Source of the DNA: Pipra filicauda
Lineage: Eukaryota; Chordata; Aves; Passeriformes; Pipridae
DNA: 64,000 nucleotides
Direction: 5' to 3'
Assembly (NCBI RefSeq): GCF_003945595.2
Contig: NW_024104559.1
Span: forward strand, 310,001 to 374,000
Below the pieces are notes generated by a model. The model was given only the letters and a program-made list of their open reading frames with translations, was not told the origin of the DNA and made no database searches. The stretch's first letter is position 1. Each line of letters begins with the position of its first letter. The position numbers were made by a program, and so were the translations under genes. Below, one piece after another: positions 45,731-58,760 of the stretch.

Positions 45731-46855
45731 ATGTGGGGTTGGCAATACTGTGGATTATTTGTTCCAAATGATTTACAAGGCCCTTCAGAGGGAAATAAAT
45801 TTCTCAGGACAATGCCTCCAGGGAAAATAATATGTGTTTGGATGGGTGATTCATCATTCTGCATTAAGCCCATAAACTCAGCTGACATCGAAGTATACCT
45901 GATAATCTCTTATCTAAATAATTTCCCTTCGAAATCCACCATCTGTGCAGCTGATGTGAGGATAAACTGTTGGGCCAGAACTTCTGCTGGGGAAACTGGT
46001 TGTGTAGAAGCACAGTCAGCTGCTGAGTCCTTCCCAGAAGACCCCACAACATGTTGGGTTCTGTGGAAGGCACCGATGGTGCCAGGTAGATCCAGGGAGG
46101 TGGTGGAGGGCAGGGATGGAGGCCTGGTGTACTTTTTCTTTTTTTTAAATATAGGTCCCTTTAAGGCTTCTGAGGATGTCCCAACTGGTTGTGTCTTGAC
46201 TTCTGATCAGTACCAGAGGAAGGCTAAGAGCAGGGCCCTCATTCAGCTTGGCCGACTTGGAGCTTTCCCCGTGTTCCAAGGGATAGTAATTGTCCTTATC
46301 CTGAGACATTTCACCAGAATTCTCCAAATCTCTTCTGTGCTGCTACAAGTTTGGATCATCTTCATTAGCCATCCCGGGATGAGGTCAGGCCCACATGCTG
46401 GGCTTCCAAATCATCTTCCACTGGTGATGCTGAAATCATCAAACCAACCCCACCTCTCAGTATCTGCCCCAAACTCCCATTTTTTTTGCCTTCCTCTCAA
46501 CATCCTCTTTTTTCTGCTGTTGCAGACACAGGAGTCTCTCCATCACGAGACTCTGGGGGCTGTTTTTTGGGAGGGATGCTGGCCACGTGTAGGTCATCAC
46601 GTGTGTTGGGGCAGGACCGCTCCATATGATGGGGTTAGAGCTTGGAATGGCTGTTGTGGGATTGAACATGGATCCTTCAGGGGTCCTGCAGCACCCTCCC
46701 ATCATGTGTCTTTGCATAACCAGGGACACGTGTGGGGAATGTGGGAAGTGCCTCTTTTCCTGCAGCCAACGTGCTGCTGGGACCTGCTCGGGGCTGGCTG
46801 GCACCTGCTTTGCCAGGGTGACAAGATGCTCATGCTACCAAACTCTAGAAATTAG
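45731..46855 (+). other. Unexplained 374-codon open frame
   Basis: It opens at a true ATG (MWGWQYCGLFVPNDLQG) and stays open for 374 codons. That is the longest frame in the window and unusual for sequence of ordinary base composition. I recognise no domain. The C-terminal part is crossed by T-runs and reads like translated noncoding DNA. It may be chance, a decayed element or an unknown gene. Confidence 0.12.
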
Positions 46856-46862
46856 TCACTAA

Positions 46863-48250
46863 TTATAGCAGCCTCCCACAGCATCCCCAGGAGTGGAGTA
46901 TGTGAGAAGGTCGTGAACCCCGTGATTCACCTTTGAATCCGTGTGTAACTCCGGTAAAACAACAGGAAATACGGGCACGACGAGATCACCCATCGCTGAT
47001 CCTGCCGATAGCGCGCACCATGCTCCTTCCTTTGCCATGGAAACAGCTTTGGATGCGACCCAGAAGGGTGAATGCTCTGCAGCTGCCTCTCTCCTGAATC
47101 CAGGCAGCAGGTTTGCCTCCTCTCCGGGCTTGCAGGGATAGCTGAGCTCACAAGAGCTCTGCTGGCCCTGAGCGGAGAGGACGTCTGCAGAAAACATCCA
47201 TCCAGCCCCAGTGACACCCCCAGAGCCATGGTCACCCCAGAGAGCAGGAGCTGGGCTCTGCATGCTGGCCAATGCATGGTGTTCATCCTTCTACCTCCCA
47301 TTCCAGGGCCCCATCCCACCCTGGCCCAGCTCCAGGATGGGAGAGGTGGGAGCAGCTCCCGCAGGGCCTGTGGCCGGGTCCCTTCCCAGCACAGCTCTGC
47401 TGCTGCTGACACAGTTTCTGTGCAGCATCAGGGCAGGGCTGCCAGTAAATAGCACCACCAGAGCCTCTCAGATGTGGTTATTTTGTTTTTCCTCCCGTTT
47501 CTCCACAAGGGAAAGCTGTGAGCAGAGCTCACCACCAGGTTTGGGGTGTCAGGAGAAAGATGCTCACAGCCCAGGGTGCACGTCCAAGGGTCTGCATGAC
47601 CTGGTAGCCAGCAGGGATGGGTCTTCCTTTTCCACCCAGCAGCTGGACCACAGGTGGTGGGCATAGAAATCAAGTCTGGCCATATTTTAATCAGGTTCCT
47701 CTGCCCATAACCTCTATGCCACCTTGTAAGCCCCATCACCCTCACCCATGAAGCTGCTCAGCTCTCTGACTCTACTCCAGCCCTGCTGTGAGCCCCTCAC
47801 GCTCTCCCAGTTTCTTCCCATCTCCTCCTCACCATCCTCCTGGCATTCCACAAGCTGCTGCCCCCCTTATTTTTCCCTCTCTGACTCCTCAAGCCCCCCC
47901 TCAGTTCCCCCCATCCTCCCTGCCCCTCGCTCAGCCCCCGTGGCTGCAGGAGCATCTCTCGGTTAACAATCTCTCTGTTGCAATTCAGCAAACCCGGGGC
48001 CTTTTGGAAAGGCTGGAGGGATCTGTGAATTTGCTTTGAACATAGCAACGTGTTTTGGCTAAAGGGAACAGGAGAACATTTTGAAAATGTCAAAATATTT
48101 TGTTTAGGCATTTTTTGAACAAAATGTTTCACTTGGTAGTTGACGGGAAAAAAAAAAAAAAAAGAAAAGAATAAGGAAAAAAATCAGTCCAAAATCTCCA
48201 AAGCAAAACCTTCCCACTTCTGTTTTGAAATGGCACCTGCCTGGGAGAAT
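46863..48250. other. Intergenic DNA with a pyrimidine-rich tract
   Basis: 47745-47945 is C/T-rich on the plus strand. It ends in a splice-acceptor-like ggctgcag. I see no recognised gene. Confidence 0.5.
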
Positions 48251-48251
48251 T

Positions 48252-48702
48252 CGGACTACAAAGGCACAAAAGCCATTTTCAATGGTAAATAATTTCCAGG
48301 CACCCAAGGGAGTTTCTTCAGTGGAAGTCAAAATGTTTCAGAGGGAGTCAAAACATTTTTTGATTTTTTTTTTTTTTCCTATTTCACTTGGGTGGGAAAA
48401 AAACCAACCTGTCCTTGCTGGGCCTGGATCAAGGGCTGCTGTTTGTTTTAGTGTTGGCTGCTAAGTAGAAATATTTTCGAACTACAAAGGCACAAAAGCC
48501 ATTTTCAATGGTAAATAATTTCCAGGCACCCAAGGGAGTTTCTTCAGTGGAAGTCAAAATGTTTCAGAGGGAGTCAAAACATTTTTTGATTTTTTTTTTT
48601 TTTCCTATTTCACTTGGGTGGGAAAAAAACCAACCTGTCCTTGCTGGGCCTGGATCAAGGGCTGCTGTTTGTTTTAGTGTTGGCTGCTAAGTAGAAATAT
48701 TT
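48252..48702 (+). repeat. 226-bp tandem duplication, near perfect
   Basis: 48255-48476 is repeated without a mismatch at 48481-48702, including a 14-T run. The flanking bases ttcg/tcga look like microhomology at the junction. Confidence 0.95.
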
Positions 48703-48954
48703 ATGACAACACGTGTGACTTGACAGGGAGCTCAGGTCTACTTCTTGTGTTGGAGAGGGAATTAATGCTGGGATCAGTCCCTCCGTGGTGACCCTCTCTC
48801 TCTGTCCCTCTTCTTTGGCTTCTCAGCCTGTAGGATAAAGGAGCCAGAGAAAAATCTCTGTTCTCCATGTCTGTTTGCTGTGCCCTGGAGATCCTGGAGC
48901 TGTTTCCCAAGTGAGGCTTCAATTCCTTTGTGTTTTTCAGAGCCTTTCTTATTT

Positions 48955-49125
48955 CATAGAACCACATCATGGTCTGGGTTGGAAGGGACCTCATCTAGTC
49001 CAACCCCTCTGCAATGAGCAGGGGCACCTTCCACCAGACCAGGTTGCTCAGAGCCCCATCCAACCTTGAATGTTCTCAGGGATGGTCATCCACAGCTTCT
49101 CTGGGCAACCAGACACATTTCCTAA
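48955..49125 (-). mobile_element. CR1 LINE 3' end
   Basis: Reverse-oriented agaaccacatcatggtctgg, then ggttgctcagagccccatcc and cacagcttctctgggcaacc. Confidence 0.92.
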
Positions 49126-49571
49126 TGGATCTGTTTGTCTGGTTCTTGTCCTCCTGTCCTTTCCTCTCCACTGGTGGGAGGGAAGCCCAGGGCCATGGTC
49201 CATCTCCCCCCACCCAGTTTGAGTTGCATTGAGCCCCTGCTGAAAAGTCTTCAGATGACACACATCCCAATTCCTGCCTGGTTTGCCATTCCAGCTGCCT
49301 GTTTGTCTCTCTGCCATCTGCCTGTGAGTCTCCCCCACAGCTTTTACAGCTGATGACTAATCTCAAGTAAACTTGCCCAAAGACTTGAAGGTGGGAATTT
49401 CCTACAAGCCCAGTGACAGCTGGGAATGGGGCTGTGGGGACCAAGTGGGAATGGGTGATCTCATGGCCTCCTGGTGGCACCTCCAAAGCTCTGTGTGAGC
49501 TGTCAGATAAAACGCACAGACAGAACAAAACTATTCAAATTATTCAAATACAAACATTTTTTGTTAAGCAA
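49126..49571. other. Intergenic DNA
   Basis: Unique sequence. Nothing is recognised. Confidence 0.6.
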
Positions 49572-49745
49572 ACTTATGAGGAGCAGCTGAGGGAGCTGGG
49601 GGGGCTCAGCCTGGAGAAAAGGAGGCTCATGGGGGACCTTCTCACTCTCCACAACTCTCTGACAGGAGGGGACAGAAAGATCTGTGGATGTGGCACTTGG
49701 GAACATGGTTTATTGGTGGCCTTTTCCAACCTAAATTATTCCATG
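49572..49745 (+). mobile_element. CR1 LINE 3' fragment
   Basis: cttatgaggagcagctgagg, then ggctcagcctggagaaaagg. It ends ccaacctaaattattccatg. An internal deletion joins the two parts. Confidence 0.88.
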
Positions 49746-51543
49746 AGTCCACAACAATCCAACCCTTCCAGTAAATCCCATGGCCTTCCTTCCACAGCGC
49801 CCTGGTGGGGTGGTTGGAAGGAGACCTTTGTGTTGAGGTCTGGGTTTTGCTGGAGCACATTTCCACTGTTAGGATTACAAACATTTTGATCAATATTTAT
49901 TAGTCGCCAGATTATAGACACCCAGAGATTTTTGTCTGCTGTCTCTTGTAGGCTTTTAGGGGTTTTGAAGCAGTTTCACTGCAAAAAAATCCAACCCATC
50001 CTATGTATCCCAGCTTGCCATGGGACCACAGAGATGTGACTGTAGTTTTGAGGGTGGATTCCCAGGCAGGCAGCCCCATCTTTCCCATCTCTCTCTACAC
50101 TCGGTGCTTTGAATTCTTGAATTTTCAGTATTGTCCAGCAAGTTTTTTTCTTAAAGCTGAAGCTCCTGGAGCTCCAGTTGTACAAACATTTCATATACAG
50201 TTGGGAAAAAAAAATACTCCGTTCTCCTGTCCTCTTCTCTCCTCTGCTCTCCTTTCTGTTATCCTGAAGTCAGTAAATACCCTTTATCCCACTGTCTAGC
50301 AGACCAAATGGCTGTTTTATTGGCTCCTAAAATTGTGATTCCTTAGTTCATGAGTGGCTTATTTTCTCCCCGTGGGAGCCACCCTATGTAAAGCTGCCTG
50401 TGGATCACATGGCATAAATGTCCTTACGCCTGGAGCAGCCTGGAAGAGGGGGAGAGCGGGGAGATGTGAGGACCAGTAGGGTTTTGGGGCTGTCTGTGAC
50501 CATTTCCTCACTCTCTCCAGGATGATGGGGCCAGGATGATGGGGCCAGTGTTTCTGCCCTGATGCTGCAGAGCTGCCCAGCAGCTCCAGGTGGGCTCTTC
50601 CAGGAGACCTGTCCCAGCTGGAGACTTCCCAGTGCAGTAACTGGGGCTGCTCAGAGGGGTGCTGAAGGTGGCAGCTGCCCAGGGAGAGAGAAAGGGTGGC
50701 AAAAACCGTATTTGAAAGCGTGGCCACATTTTTTATTCGCCAGCATCAGGAAAGGAAGAGGAATGAAGGATCCAGTCCCCTTGGGTGATCCCCTTGGGCT
50801 GAGAGGGAGGGAAGAAGCTGGTGAAGGAGCTCAGCAGAGCAGAGGGCAGTGCTGGGAGGCTCTGCCCTTGTCCTGCCTCTCCAGGGGGCCCTGGGTCCTG
50901 GTCCTGGGGATGAAATCCCCTAAAGGATTATCTCCAGAACAAATACAATTGATATCAGTGCTGGATTCATGGGCAGAGGGAGGTCTGTGGAGGCTAGATT
51001 AGAAGACCTTCAGCAGACCTTCCTACCCAAATTATCCTCCCAGTCCATGAGCTGGGGCTCTCTCAGCTGCTGGGCAATCAGGCTCCCCAGGACTGTACCT
51101 CAGGAGTTTCTTCCCCAGTGAGCCTGGCTTTTGGGATCTGCCAGGTCACAGCACTGCTCCTGTCACAGTCAGACACCTCTGATGGGCCAAGTGGCCCCAC
51201 ATGTTTTCTGTGCCCAACCCAACTTTCCTCTGTCCCAAATTTTCAGAGGAGAGACATTTTTCACTTTGAAATCCCAAGCCAAATTTTTTTTTCTAAGTTT
51301 TGTTAGTCTTCTTTCCAGATTCCAGCCCATTTGTACCCAGTAGGAGCCATCAGTGAAAATGTAGGGGCTGTGGATTCCCCAAAGCATCACCAAGCCCCAG
51401 AGCTTTGCTGGTTTTTAATTCCACGGCTCAACTTTGCAGGGAGCTGGTTCGGTTCTGCCAGAAAGGGGTAACATGGAAACTCATGGAGTTCAAGGGATGA
51501 GAGAGAAATCATGTGGAGCACTGACATACATAGAATAACAGGT
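49746..51543. other. Intergenic DNA
   Basis: 1.8 kb, mostly unique. A probable CR1 tail remnant lies at 50992-51045 (see the separate entry). No gene is recognised. Confidence 0.6.
50992..51045 (+). mobile_element. Possible CR1 tail remnant
   Basis: agattagaagaccttcagca then ttcctacccaaattatcct resembles the last 50 bp of CR1. It is decayed and short. Confidence 0.4.
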
Positions 51544-51655
51544 CATATATATGTGTATATATAAGTACATGAAAAAAACCAGACATATATATGTGTGTAT
51601 ATATAAATACATGAACAAACGGACATATATATGAATATATATATAAACATTACCC
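51544..51655. repeat. 40-bp AT-rich minisatellite, three units
   Basis: Units start at 51544, 51584 and 51624 with catatatatg, then tatatata, then acatga. The spacing is exactly 40 bp. The unit is rich in palindromic TA steps. Confidence 0.88.
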
Positions 51656-54600
51656 ATATAATTTGTGCTGTCACCCATTCCTGTGACAGCCACAGTTAGC
51701 ATCACACAGGATTCCTCTGTGCCCACTAGAGGCCAGTGTGCACCTTGAATTAAGATGTCAAGGCACTAATTAATCACCTCCTGTTGGGAGGACAGCGTTG
51801 AGCGTGGGATGAGGTCCTGTTGCACAGGGGACGGTGGCCAGGTCAAGGCAGGCAGATGCACCTCGAGGGATGGGTAAACCCTTTCATCTGGAGCTGGGAC
51901 TGGCAGTGGGATAAATGGGGCTGAAGGACAGTGATGGGGTTGTGCTTTGCTGTGTGAGCTCCTCGATAATGCAGCTGTATTTTGGGAACTCTTGGCAGTT
52001 GATGTTTTTTAAAACCTTGCTTATTGCTTGGCTGCCTTTGTCTTTGGGAGATGGAAAATGAGACCAGAGTGTTGCTCCTGTGGGTAACAGTTTCTGTCTT
52101 TGGTGAGCCTGAGGGTAACAGGGATGTTCAAGAGTACAACTTCATGTTCTGTTAGAAGCCTAAAACCAAATACTTAATGCTAAGTAGTTTTTAATTTTTT
52201 TTTCCGTATGGAGCAGAAATAAAGACAAGAAACGAAAGCAAGGTGATATTTTTCCCCCAGAATCCTTCCAAAATCTATTCTTTCTGCCTCTAGGTATGTA
52301 TTTGCACTCTCATTCACAACCTGGATGAGCTGAGATTTACTTCAACATGACATAACCCAGGTTAAGGACCCAGGAATTACACCAAGGGTTGAGAAAGAGG
52401 GTCATTCCAGTGATGAGATTCAGGCACCAAAAAAGCAAGAATGGGACAAGTGTACATCATACCTCATGTCTACTTTCCTTCTGTTCTCGAGAACAGGGGA
52501 ATTCTCCTGCTTGCTTAAAAATGAGCATTTTCCCTTGTCCTGTGCCCCAGAGCAGCTACTGGCAGAGAAAACCAGGGATTTGATCCAGCCCACTGCCAAC
52601 AGCCCTTGGGACTGGGATCAGAGGAACTGCCAAACATCAGAAGAAGAGCCATCCATGAGGGCTGTCTCCTTGGAGTCCCTGGGAGAGAGACCCTGGAGCA
52701 CTCACAGCCCTTGCTGGGGATGGCTGCCTCCGAGCTGGCTGAAACTCTGAATTAGTTAAAGTCTGGTTTTGGCTGGGATAAACCCTGTGCTGGGCTAGGG
52801 GTCACTGCTGCCTGCAGGTTTGCTGGTCAGAGGCCTCATGGGAGCAGATGGTTTGTTTAACCTGGGACACCTCAGCTGGGGAGTGTCAGGCTGAATGAGC
52901 TGCTATTTCCTGAGGGACTTCACTCCCCGTGGCTCTGCTCCAGCACAGTGAGAGGAGAGGGGAGGAGGGAGAAAAGCCCTTGCCCTTTGCTCTGGGCAGC
53001 TCTCAGTGCCCAGCACGGCCATCCTGGCATCCCCATGGCTGGGATGCAGCATCTCCCATCACTTTCTGGAGCTGCCCTCTGGGCTGCATCTCCCAGGGAT
53101 GCTTTGTAGGGCTCCCTGTGCTGACCAGCACAGCTTTGGTGGAGATCCACTGGGTCCCGGGGAGTTGTGCAGATCTCTCTCTCTGCTGTACACTCTGTGA
53201 GGGTATCACTGGCACACTCTGCTGGCCTGGTCCTGCCACTCTGCTCTTCTCCAATGCAGAAAGGGCTGTTGGTACCTGGCAGTAGGGCAGGAGCCCGAGG
53301 AGCATGTGGAGTGTGCTTGTCCCTCCTTCCTCAATGTCCATCCCCTTGCAGAACCTGCCCATGGTGATGCTTCTGGGAGCAAGGAGCTCCTGATCACCCC
53401 AGTGTGTCACATGGGTGGAGCACAGAGCTGCACCATCACAGGCAAGTGCCACTTCTTCCTCCTCTGGAGATCTGCCAGGGAAAAATGCCCCATGGCACCG
53501 TGTGGGATCTACGGACCACCAGGATCCCAGCCTGGGAGCCTGGGACAAACACAGGAGCCCCATGGAGTTCTAACCCCTTACTGCTTTTTACAGAAAATCC
53601 ACAAGAGAAAGAGCCTCCCAGAGGGGGATTCAGGGTTGCTGTGTCAGGGCAGAACAAGTGGGGAGCAGCCCTGAGAATAAACAGCTTTATTAGACCCACC
53701 TTGCTCTGTCCCCTCAAATCCCAAAGCTCCTCTTGTGGCTGAGGGGGGTCTGGTGGATTCCCCAAGCCCAGGAGCTGGACCCAGCTGGGTGTCTTGAAGG
53801 AGCACAGCCACCCAGGGGTTAACCAGGATCCTCTCTCCACACACAGCTCTCCTCCCAGACTGCTAAAATCCACTAACAGAATTAGCACTGGAAATTTGTG
53901 CACTGTACTATGTAGGGGAAAAAAAAAAGAAAAAAAAAAAAAAGAAAAGCATGAAATGTATTTAATCTCTCATTTCAGAATTGCATTTGACATCTAAGTT
54001 AAATAAAATGTTCCTGAGGTCATTAAAAATCAGAAATAGTACAAGATTTGGGTTTACCATAGTTTCAGAATGAATCAGGTTTCCGAACTTGTTTTAATCT
54101 CTGTATAATTGCTTTTCTGTATATGGTAACCTTTAGAAAATGAGTTTAATAATTAGTCATCTCAAACTAGTTAAAGACAACATCCTGCCCTCAGTTCAGC
54201 TTTATTTTCAACAAAAAAAACAATGTCAAAGTAAATTCTTCACAATAATTGGAAACATAGATTCAGACTACACGTTCAGCAGGTGAAACGGGTTGTGTTA
54301 AGCCCCCTAAGAGTTTGAAAGTTCAGCAGTGCTCATCTTGATGGCTTTTCACTCTCCCTCTCCAAGAAGAATGGGAAGAGAAGAGGAAAACATGAAGAAG
54401 CAGCACCAGCCATGGCCAGTCCCTCCCAGGCACAGAGCCCCAGAGCAGTGCAAGGAGAGGGTTTTACTGGATGGTGAGACAAGGGACCTCATGCCTGGAC
54501 CCTCTTTTTCCCAGGATGGCATGTCTAGGCAGAATCCAGGCAGTTTCCAGCTCCTCTGGGCCTGTGCCTGGTGCCTGCATTGCCAGTCTGTGGGTCACCA

Positions 54601-57600
54601 TGGCTGAGACATGCTCGTGACCCTGGTTCTGTTCACGCCACCATCACCTTTGCTCCATCAGCACCTCGTGCTCCTGTATTTAAAAATCATTTGCTTTCTC
54701 TCTCCCCATCCCACTTCATGCCATCAGGCCTGTCAGGATCTCTCCTGTGTTTATTAGTCTCCCTGGTGGGTCCATATCCTCCAGGTCAGCAGCTCAGCAC
54801 TGGCAGTGGCCCCTGTTGGTGTGTCCCACACAGCTGCCCTTGCCCTTGGGAGGCAGAGTTGCATCCCAACACTGCCATCCACCAGCTGTCCCTCTCCTCT
54901 TCCCTCTTGACTTCTGGCAGTTTAGTGCAAATCAGAGCTACAGGTTTCCTTCACTGCTGCAGAAGGCATTTCAGGAGGAGTGTCCTCCTCTAGGCGCCCT
55001 TTATTCCTCACACTGGAAAAGACACCGCAAATACCTTCCTCTCTATTGTCTTGTGCTTTATTTAGTTTAAATTTCTAAAGGGTTGGACTTGCTACCATTT
55101 CCCTGGGGGGATTATTTCAGCATCTGATAGATCTTACTCTGGGAAATCTTCTACCTTCCTGCTGCCCACCTTACATTCTCACTTTTCATCCTCAGACAAA
55201 GCCTCTGGTTGGATTTGCAGGAGCTCCTGGTTTACTGACCAGGTCCTTCCCACTGGTTTCTGTGGTGCACAGGCTAATGGAAAGTGCTTCTGGCTTGGAG
55301 TAGCCTTGTTGACCATCCTGTTCCCCTTGGAGGGGCGATCCTGCTCACCTGATGTCTCCAGGAAGGGCTTAACCTCACCTGGGAACTCCAGGTTGCTGAT
55401 CCACTTCCCATCCCTGGAGCGCCCATTGAAATCAATGCAAAAACTCACCTCGGGGGTGGGATGAAGCTGCAATCCCACAAATGTGCTAATATTTGGATCA
55501 GGAGCACTCAGTGCTCAAATGTCTCTCGCAGACGGCTGAGAGTGCGTTTTGCTAAAGCAAACTGCAATTACATTTAGTATCTTCAATTTAGCTTGACATG
55601 TTGCCTCTAGAAAGAAGAGCTGTCTCGCATTGCTGGCTCTGCAGCACATACAGTATCTCTGACCCTCTCCTCTCTCCTCTCGAGCCCCCCCCAGACCTTC
55701 TCCCAGGCTGAACAGAGCTGAGGGCAGCAGGAAGGAGCTGCTAATGCACAGCTATTTCTGTCACAGCAAGGACCATCCTACAGCCCTGACCAAGGAAATG
55801 AAACCAGAGCCCAAGTAGAGACCAGAGCAAATCCAGCAGCTCTTCTCTGGACTGGTGCAGCAGAGTGAGAGAGTTTTGCCCAAGCTGAGAGCCCACCTTG
55901 CAGCAATGGACTTGGATTTGCTTTTCACTGTCTTCATGGGGTAAAAGTCTCTATTGTCCCCATTCCGTGCAAAGGTGAAGGTCTCTTCCCTCTTCTTAGG
56001 GAAGAACAACAGACTGGAGGCAAGGGGATGAACTAGATCCACTTTTGCTTCCTCCAGCAAGTTACTTTTCGCTGAGAAATGTTAGATGAGCTGATAACTC
56101 CTGCTAAATGTAGCAGTCAAGTCTGCTGCCCAGTCCCACACAGTGACACTAATGGTGGCCTTTCTCACCACCTTCCCCTTTCTCTTTCTTGTTGCAGTTT
56201 CAACCTTTACAGTATATGAAGCCACCAAGTTTCTCATTAGCCCACTGTTAAACTGGACTTTGGGAACAGCTGTGCCAGAAGCAAAGCTCTCCCTGTGCTC
56301 ATGGCAAAGAGCAGAGACACTTGTGGGTCAGCCAACAGCCTCCTAATACACTCTCATCATGTCAGTGCAAGTTACTCACAGGAATATTTCTGTTGCTGAA
56401 GTTTTCTATGATATTCATTCAAACCACTCATAGCTTAGGCCAGTTTTTGACCACACTCCTACACCTCTTATACAGCATCCACCACATGTGGGGTGCAGAT
56501 GTGCAGCAGATCCTGTACCGCCCATTACAACATTCTCACTGGAAGCCAAAGAAAAAGCAGGGGTGTGTGAATAAAATGCTTTAGGACACATATCTAAGGT
56601 GCCTCAGAATGCTAAGGTGTGGTTTTCCTGTAGGTCCCATGAGGAAGTTTCAGCTACCCCATGTCATTTCTGGGATACAACACATCCATGTTTAGATATC
56701 CAGTCTCTCCCTTAGCTTCTGGAGCTCCAGGGCTCATTGGGAGCTGTAGTGGTGTGTGTTTATACAGCCCTCAAAGATAGAGTGGCTCTGAGTTTTACAG
56801 AGAATTTCAACGAAGGGAATGCTGATACCGGGAAAAGCTGGTGGCTGGCAGGAGGAATTTTCCGGGTTGCTTGGTGCGAATCATATTTTCATGTCCAGAG
56901 TGAATGTTGAACATGAGGAAGAACAAAGCACTCCAGGAAAAGAGGCAAACACCTCCACAGCAGGGCAGCACCGGAGCGTGGCTGGCTCTGGCTCACACAT
57001 CCCCTGCTATTCCAGGGAACATTGTGCAGGGGAGACAAATGCAGTGTCCAACAGCCAGTGGGCTGGGGTTTCCCATGAATTAGGGAAGAAAGCACTCACC
57101 AGTTGGTGCCCATGGAAGCTGAGCTCACGTACATGCTCTGGTACTTGCTGGTGCATGTCTTAAGTGGTTTCAAGGGCTGCACATTCTGAACCTGCTCCTC
57201 CTCTTCAGATCTGGTGGCACAGGTACTTCCTGAAAGCACCACATCTCATTGGGGCTGCCAGAGATCCTGCTGGCAAAGCATCCTTCCGTCTCCTTCCCAG
57301 TCTTTTCCACGGCTCTGCTCAGCAAGGCTCAAAGGCGCCTGGATGTGGAGGGTCCATGTATTCCACAGGGGATCCAGCAAAGCTGCTTGGTGGGGAAATC
57401 AGGGTGGGCTTTCATGGCCTGTGTGACCAGTGGGAAAGGATGTGTGTGAGGCAGGAGGGAGAGGGAGGAATGCCACTGTCCTTGGGCTGTCATCGCTCCG
57501 TCACAGTTGGTGTTTAAATAAACGCCGACAGGCTCCAAAGCTGTGGCTGGGGTAGGCCCAGAGGAATTCACCCAAGTCAGCATCTAAAAAAGGAAACACT

Positions 57601-57989
57601 GGACTTGGAAAGCTGATCTGTAGTGTGTGTGTGTGTGTGGAAGCAACGTCAGCAGAAGAAGGTCCCTTCCCCCTCCCTTCATTGCATTAGCGATTGCTTT
57701 CGCTTTACTCCCGAACAAATGAAGACAACAGCTGTGTTGTTTAACAGTGTGCATTTTACTACCAACAAAGAATGGTCCTTTAAAACAGGCAAAATGCTGT
57801 GTGCCCTTCCAGGGAAACGTGGAATTGCAGGTTTGGCCAGGATGACCCAAACAATAAAAGTGCAGCTGGAGCATTAAAAACATAGTTGGTGGCAAGGATG
57901 GTTGGGTTTGGCTGGAGTCACTGGAGTGATGATCAAAAGGACAATTATGCTGCTTTAGGAGCGGAGCCATTTGCCACATATTACTGTAA
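51656..57989. other. Intergenic DNA
   Basis: 6.3 kb without CR1 copies. Open frames on both strands (for example the minus-strand frame at 53003-53563) resemble no family I know. An A/G-rich run lies at 53918-53948. AT-rich sequence at 53940-54310 lacks long frames. Confidence 0.55.
57624..57639. repeat. (GT)8 microsatellite
   Basis: A perfect GT dinucleotide run. No other feature is nearby. Confidence 0.8.
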
Positions 57990-58760
57990 TGGCAAACCTT
58001 AAGGATTGCGGGATGTTCAAAGTGATCCAAAGTAAAAAAACCAAACATTTCTCTGTTGCTACTATTTTTCTAAAGGTCATTCAGATACTGGAACAGTTGC
58101 TTCACAATGAAAACCTTGGATGCAATCCACGAGCAGAGGTTATCGTGCCTGTGCCGAGCGAAGGAGACGAAAGCAGTTCTTGGGGCCAAATTTGAGCTGA
58201 CCTGGAAACAGCCACCGTGGCTACCAGGAGTGATGAAACCACATCAGTGCACAACTCCACACGTGCTCAGTCGAAATATTTCCCCTGCTTTCAGCTCACT
58301 GCTTGTGTTTCCCTCTTTGAGCTGCCTTGACCCCAAAATTGTAGTACAGGCCAACGTTGAGTCTGGGGGAAAGAGTGAGTTGAATATTCATGCAAGGAAA
58401 GTTGTGCAGAGAATAACTCTGACATGAATGACACAACACATCCAACATTTTGTCTGAAGCACTCAGCGAGGAAGCTGGAGTGTGCAAGGCATTCTAAAAC
58501 CTAAATGGGAATGTTTGCGTAAGCTCAGGTGACAGTCAAAGGAGAGATGATGCATCCTTGGGGTTAGTTTGATGCAAATGGGCACTTGAAAAGAAATGTG
58601 ATGGTTGGTTAGCCAAAGGCGAGCGGTAATGTGTGCTAAAAAGGCTATTGTATTGATTGAAAAGCATCTAGAAAACATCAGCCTGATGTAAAACATGAGT
58701 AATCAGCAGAAGCTAAAGGCTATTTCATGGAGCTCACCAGCATGTGTTTTTGAGCACCCT
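57990..58760. promoter_or_regulatory. Candidate conserved noncoding element
   Basis: AT-leaning unique sequence, poor in open frames. It contains a perfect octamer ATGCAAAT (58572-58579), tgaatattcatgcaag near 58381, ggtgacagtcaa near 58530 and attgattg near 58652. These resemble POU, TALE and homeodomain sites. The call rests on motif density only. Confidence 0.2.

Noticed and set aside
44895..45767. 290-codon minus-strand open frame
   Set aside because: It opens with TTG, has no ATG until far into the frame, runs through a CR1 fragment at its end and resembles no family.
46626..46862. Cysteine-rich 78-codon frame (ITRDTCGECGKCLFSCSQ)
   Set aside because: The cysteine pattern fits no known family. 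The frame overlaps another open frame in the same DNA, so it is probably chance.
53003..53563. 186-codon minus-strand open frame
   Set aside because: It has no recognised domain, similarly long frames lie on the other strand, and there are no exon signals.
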